From CAXBPY01 sp003455275 (lineage in GTDB: Bacteria > Bacteroidota > Bacteroidia > Chitinophagales > UBA10324), in contig CAXBPY010000011.1 of the NCBI GenBank assembly GCA_963977675.1, positions 1-62,272 on the forward strand: a stretch of DNA of 62,272 nt, given 5' to 3'. The position numbers and the translations under genes are program-made. A model generated the notes under the pieces. The model did no database searches, was not told where the DNA came from, and saw nothing but the letters and a program-made list of their open reading frames with translations. Of this stretch, positions 60,093-62,272 are shown piece by piece (the first letter of the stretch is position 1; every line of letters starts with the position of its first letter).

Positions 60093-61349
60093 ATGCTTAC
60101 CAAAAAAAATCTGGGGCAGCGTTTCCTGAAAGGGATTTTGTTTACATTTCTGCTCTTGCTCTCCTCTCATTTTTCTTTCTCCCAAACAAAGGAAGAGCTA
60201 CAAAAAAAGAAGGATGGGCTGCTGAAGGAAATTGAATCCATGCAAAAGGAGCTCGACAAAACAAAAAAGTCGAAGACCACATCGCTGAGTGAAGTGAAGG
60301 CGCTTCAGAAAAAAATCTCTTCACGCGAAAAACTGATCAGCAATTACAATTCGCAAATCGGTCAGCTTGATAATCAAATCAGCGAAACGAAATCCAACAT
60401 TCGCACGCTTGATAATAATCTTTCTCAATTGAAAAAGAACTATGCCATGATGGTTCGCAATGCTTACAAGCACCGGAGCAGTTACAGCAGGCTGTTGTTT
60501 GTACTGAGTGCTTCGAGCTTTAATGATGCGGTGAGAAGAATTCTGTATCTGCGCCGCTATGCCTCCTTCCGCCGCTCACAGGCAGATGAAATTGTGGTGA
60601 CAAAAACTTCACTTACTGGAAAAGTGAAAGTGCTCAACACGCAGAAGTCTGATAAAAAAGAATTACTGACAGAGCAGCAAAAAGAAAAAGACAAACTCGC
60701 GAAAGAGAAAGCAGACAAAGACAAAGTAGTGAAGACCCTTTCGAAACAGGAGACAAAACTGAAAACTGATCTTGCAACAAAAAAGAAAGAGCAAGAGAAA
60801 CTCAATAAAAAGATTCAGGACATCATCAAAAAAGAAATTGCACCGAACAACACAAAGACGACAACAGTCACCAATAAGGACGGGACAAAAACCACGACTA
60901 CTTCTGTAACAAAAACTCCGGAGAGCATTGCGCTTTCCAATTCGTTTGCTTCAAATATGGGAAAACTTCCATGGCCTGTTGCCGAGGGAAATATCATTGA
61001 ATCGTTTGGAACACATCCGCATCCTGTTCTGAAAAATGTGACAACAAAAAATAATGGTTGCGACATAAATACCAATTCAGGAGCAACGGTTCGAGCTGTG
61101 TTTAAAGGAACTGTTGTCAGCGTTTTGCAAAACCCCGGTTATCACACCGCAGTGATCATTCGTCACGGAGAATATTTTTCTGTTTACAGTAATCTTTCTT
61201 CTGTCAGCGTGAAAGCAAATGATAATGTGGACACGAAACAGTCAATCGGCAAAGCTTACACTGATGCCGAAGAAGGGACAATGGTTCATCTTGAAATCTG
61301 GAAGAACACCACACTGCTCGATCCGGAGAATTGGCTGATGAGTAAGTAA
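60093..61349 (+). CDS. EnvC-like protein: coiled coil plus degenerate LytM (M23) domain
   Basis: A 418-residue exported protein. Start chosen at 60093 (MLTKKNLGQRFLKGILFTF), giving a proper signal peptide ending FSFSQ. A long coiled coil (about 32-245) with heptads such as ELQKKKDGLLKEIESMQKELDKTK is followed by a Lys/Thr-rich linker (TNKDGTKTTTTSVTKT) and a C-terminal LytM domain (PVAEGNIIESFGTHPHPVLKN..., residues 300-415). Catalytic positions are changed: HxGxD is NNGCD, YxHL is YSNL, and the HLHxE motif reads MVHLE. It is therefore probably an amidase activator like E. coli EnvC, acting in cell division, rather than an active endopeptidase. Confidence 0.9.
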   Translation: MLTKKNLGQRFLKGILFTFLLLLSSHFSFSQTKEELQKKKDGLLKEIESMQKELDKTKKSKTTSLSEVKALQKKISSREKLISNYNSQIGQLDNQISETKSNIRTLDNNLSQLKKNYAMMVRNAYKHRSSYSRLLFVLSASSFNDAVRRILYLRRYASFRRSQADEIVVTKTSLTGKVKVLNTQKSDKKELLTEQQKEKDKLAKEKADKDKVVKTLSKQETKLKTDLATKKKEQEKLNKKIQDIIKKEIAPNNTKTTTVTNKDGTKTTTTSVTKTPESIALSNSFASNMGKLPWPVAEGNIIESFGTHPHPVLKNVTTKNNGCDINTNSGATVRAVFKGTVVSVLQNPGYHTAVIIRHGEYFSVYSNLSSVSVKANDNVDTKQSIGKAYTDAEEGTMVHLEIWKNTTLLDPENWLMSK

Positions 61350-61365
61350 AAGTTATTCGTCTATT

Positions 61366-61418
61366 GTTATTGGCTATTTGTAGCAACCATTTCTTTTGAA
61401 AATGGTATTACCAATAAC
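61366..61418. terminator. Nested hairpin between convergent genes
   Basis: Outer stem GTTATTGG (61366-61373) with CCAATAAC (61411-61418) and inner stem ACCATTT (61386-61392) with AAATGGT (61400-61406), between the EnvC-like gene and gcvT. Plausible bidirectional terminator; no long T-tract. Confidence 0.5.
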
Positions 61419-61438
61419 GGATAATTATTAACTAATAA

Positions 61439-62272
61439 CTACTTCTTATAAAACGGCACTTTCACAACCTGAGCCGCGACTTTCGCATCACGGATTGAAA
61501 TGAAAATTTTCTTTCCTTCCGCAGAAAAATCTTTAGCAACATATCCCATCCCAATAGCTTTGTTTAATGAAGGCGATTGTGTGCCTGAGGTTACAACTCC
61601 TATTTCGTTGCCTGATTCATCAACAATTTTATATCCATGACGCGGAATGCCCCGATCTATCATTTCGAATCCAACTAACTTTTTTCCGACTCCATTTTTC
61701 TTCTGTGCTTCAATTGAATTTCGGTTTATAAAGTCCTTAGTAAATTTTGTGATCCAGCCCAGTCCTGCTTCCATGGGAGAGGTAGTGTCATCAATATCGT
61801 TTCCATAAAGGCAGAATCCCATTTCGAGGCGAAGTGTGTCGCGTGCAGCAAGTCCGGCGGGTTTAATTCCGAATTCATTTCCTGCCTCAAAAATTTTATT
61901 CCAGATTAATTCTGCATTCGTCTTTTCAAAATAAATTTCAAATCCGCCGGCACCGGTGTAGCCGGTATTTGAAATCAATACATTGTCAATACCACAGAAA
62001 ACTCCTTTCTTAAAACTGTAATATGGAATCTCTGATAGATTAATTGCTGTCAATTTCTGAAGAGCCTTAATCGCATCAGGGCCCTGAACAGCAAGGAGAG
62101 CCGTTTTGTCACTGATGTTGTGCATCTCCACATTATCGGTATTGTATTTCACTATATGATTCCAATCCTTTTCAATATTGCTTGCATTCACCACGAGCAT
62201 CCATTCATTTTCTCCCAACCGATACACCAGCAGATCATCAACTATTCCGCCGGTTTCATTTGGCAAACAGGA
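61439..62272 (-). CDS. gcvT: Aminomethyltransferase (glycine cleavage T protein), 5' end beyond the window
   Basis: The tetrahydrofolate-dependent subunit of the glycine cleavage system. About 278 C-terminal residues are present; the reading frame stays open to the window edge (SCLPNETGGIVDDLLVYRLGE), so roughly 85 N-terminal residues are missing. The folate-binding GIVDDLLVY, LLAVQGPDAIKAL, SNTGYTGAGGFEIYF, PAGLAARDTLRLEMGFCLYGNDID and GEVTSG-type VVTSGTQSPSLNKAIGMGYV segments are diagnostic. A single gene at the edge; no gcvH or gcvP visible. Confidence 0.95.
   Translation of the reverse strand, partial: SCLPNETGGIVDDLLVYRLGENEWMLVVNASNIEKDWNHIVKYNTDNVEMHNISDKTALLAVQGPDAIKALQKLTAINLSEIPYYSFKKGVFCGIDNVLISNTGYTGAGGFEIYFEKTNAELIWNKIFEAGNEFGIKPAGLAARDTLRLEMGFCLYGNDIDDTTSPMEAGLGWITKFTKDFINRNSIEAQKKNGVGKKLVGFEMIDRGIPRHGYKIVDESGNEIGVVTSGTQSPSLNKAIGMGYVAKDFSAEGKKIFISIRDAKVAAQVVKVPFYKK

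Noticed and set aside
1..62272. Search for CRISPR arrays, insertion sequences, phage or toxin-antitoxin genes
   Set aside because: No regularly spaced repeats, transposase, integrase or toxin-antitoxin pair was found; the small membrane proteins at 33361 and 33698 are not adjacent to antitoxin-like genes.

Overview
The window reads as a chromosomal segment of a member of the Bacteroidota, most likely class Bacteroidia; I cannot name a genus. The evidence is a gliding-motility gene (gldC), three large surface proteins of the type IX secretion system (T9SS) world (PKD/dockerin-like with a type A sorting tail, choice-of-anchor L with a gliding-motility type B tail, and a decayed SprB-repeat protein), DUF6089/DUF4271/DUF4292 families, many SPII lipoproteins with Cys-Lys-Lys or Cys-Asn ends, AT-rich sequence, weak Shine-Dalgarno signals, and promoters of the Bacteroidota TAnnTTTG (-7) type. 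No phage, plasmid, insertion sequence or CRISPR array was seen; the segment is mostly housekeeping.

Layout. 1-4.4 kb: tyrosine catabolism (hppD), purine synthesis (purC), two lipoproteins (one with a CX4CH haem-like motif) and tRNA-Cys with its own terminator. 4.5-8.4 kb: OPT transporter, a COQ7-like di-iron protein, a TMEM175-type channel and a small exported protein. 8.5-13.5 kb: a four-gene glycan locus (glycosyltransferase, asparagine-synthase-like amidotransferase, GtrB-like GT2, methyltransferase). 13.5-18 kb: DUF1801 protein, KirBac channel, T9SS cargo and a DUF6089 barrel. 18-27 kb: carA, eno, nadK, Omp85 protein, DUF885 lipoprotein and a choice-of-anchor L adhesin. 27.4-33.3 kb: class Ia ribonucleotide reductase (nrdB-nrdA), a frame-interrupted chromate transporter and acpH. 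34-37 kb: korAB (2-oxoacid:ferredoxin oxidoreductase). 37-43 kb: lemA with two TPM-domain proteins, gldC, lysS and an APC permease. 43-51.8 kb: MORN protein, hemD-like/DUF4271/Omp85 group, a GT-C-like membrane protein, hemW and a sulfotransferase. 51.9-54.1 kb: SprB-repeat pseudogene. 54.3-62.3 kb: a mitochondrial-like citrate synthase; the envelope cluster dut - nucleotidyltransferase - TPR lipoprotein - DUF4292 lipoprotein - EnvC-like M23 protein; and the 3' part of gcvT.

Themes. Central metabolism (eno, citrate synthase, KorAB, CarA, PurC, NrdAB, LysS) alternates with cell-envelope genes. I did not find a clear-cut new multi-gene system. The most interesting signals are below the gene level: (i) a chromate transporter whose two halves meet exactly at an in-frame U UUU UUC heptamer; (ii) an SprB-repeat adhesin with an off-frame T9 tract in its signal peptide and a 3' end where two meaningful frames overlap, suggesting deletion between short direct repeats; (iii) short dispersed repeats of intergenic type lying inside the signal-peptide codons of four exported proteins; (iv) a 16-bp perfect palindrome at the likely hppD transcription start; and (v) several -7 boxes so close to start codons that the mRNAs should be leaderless or nearly so.
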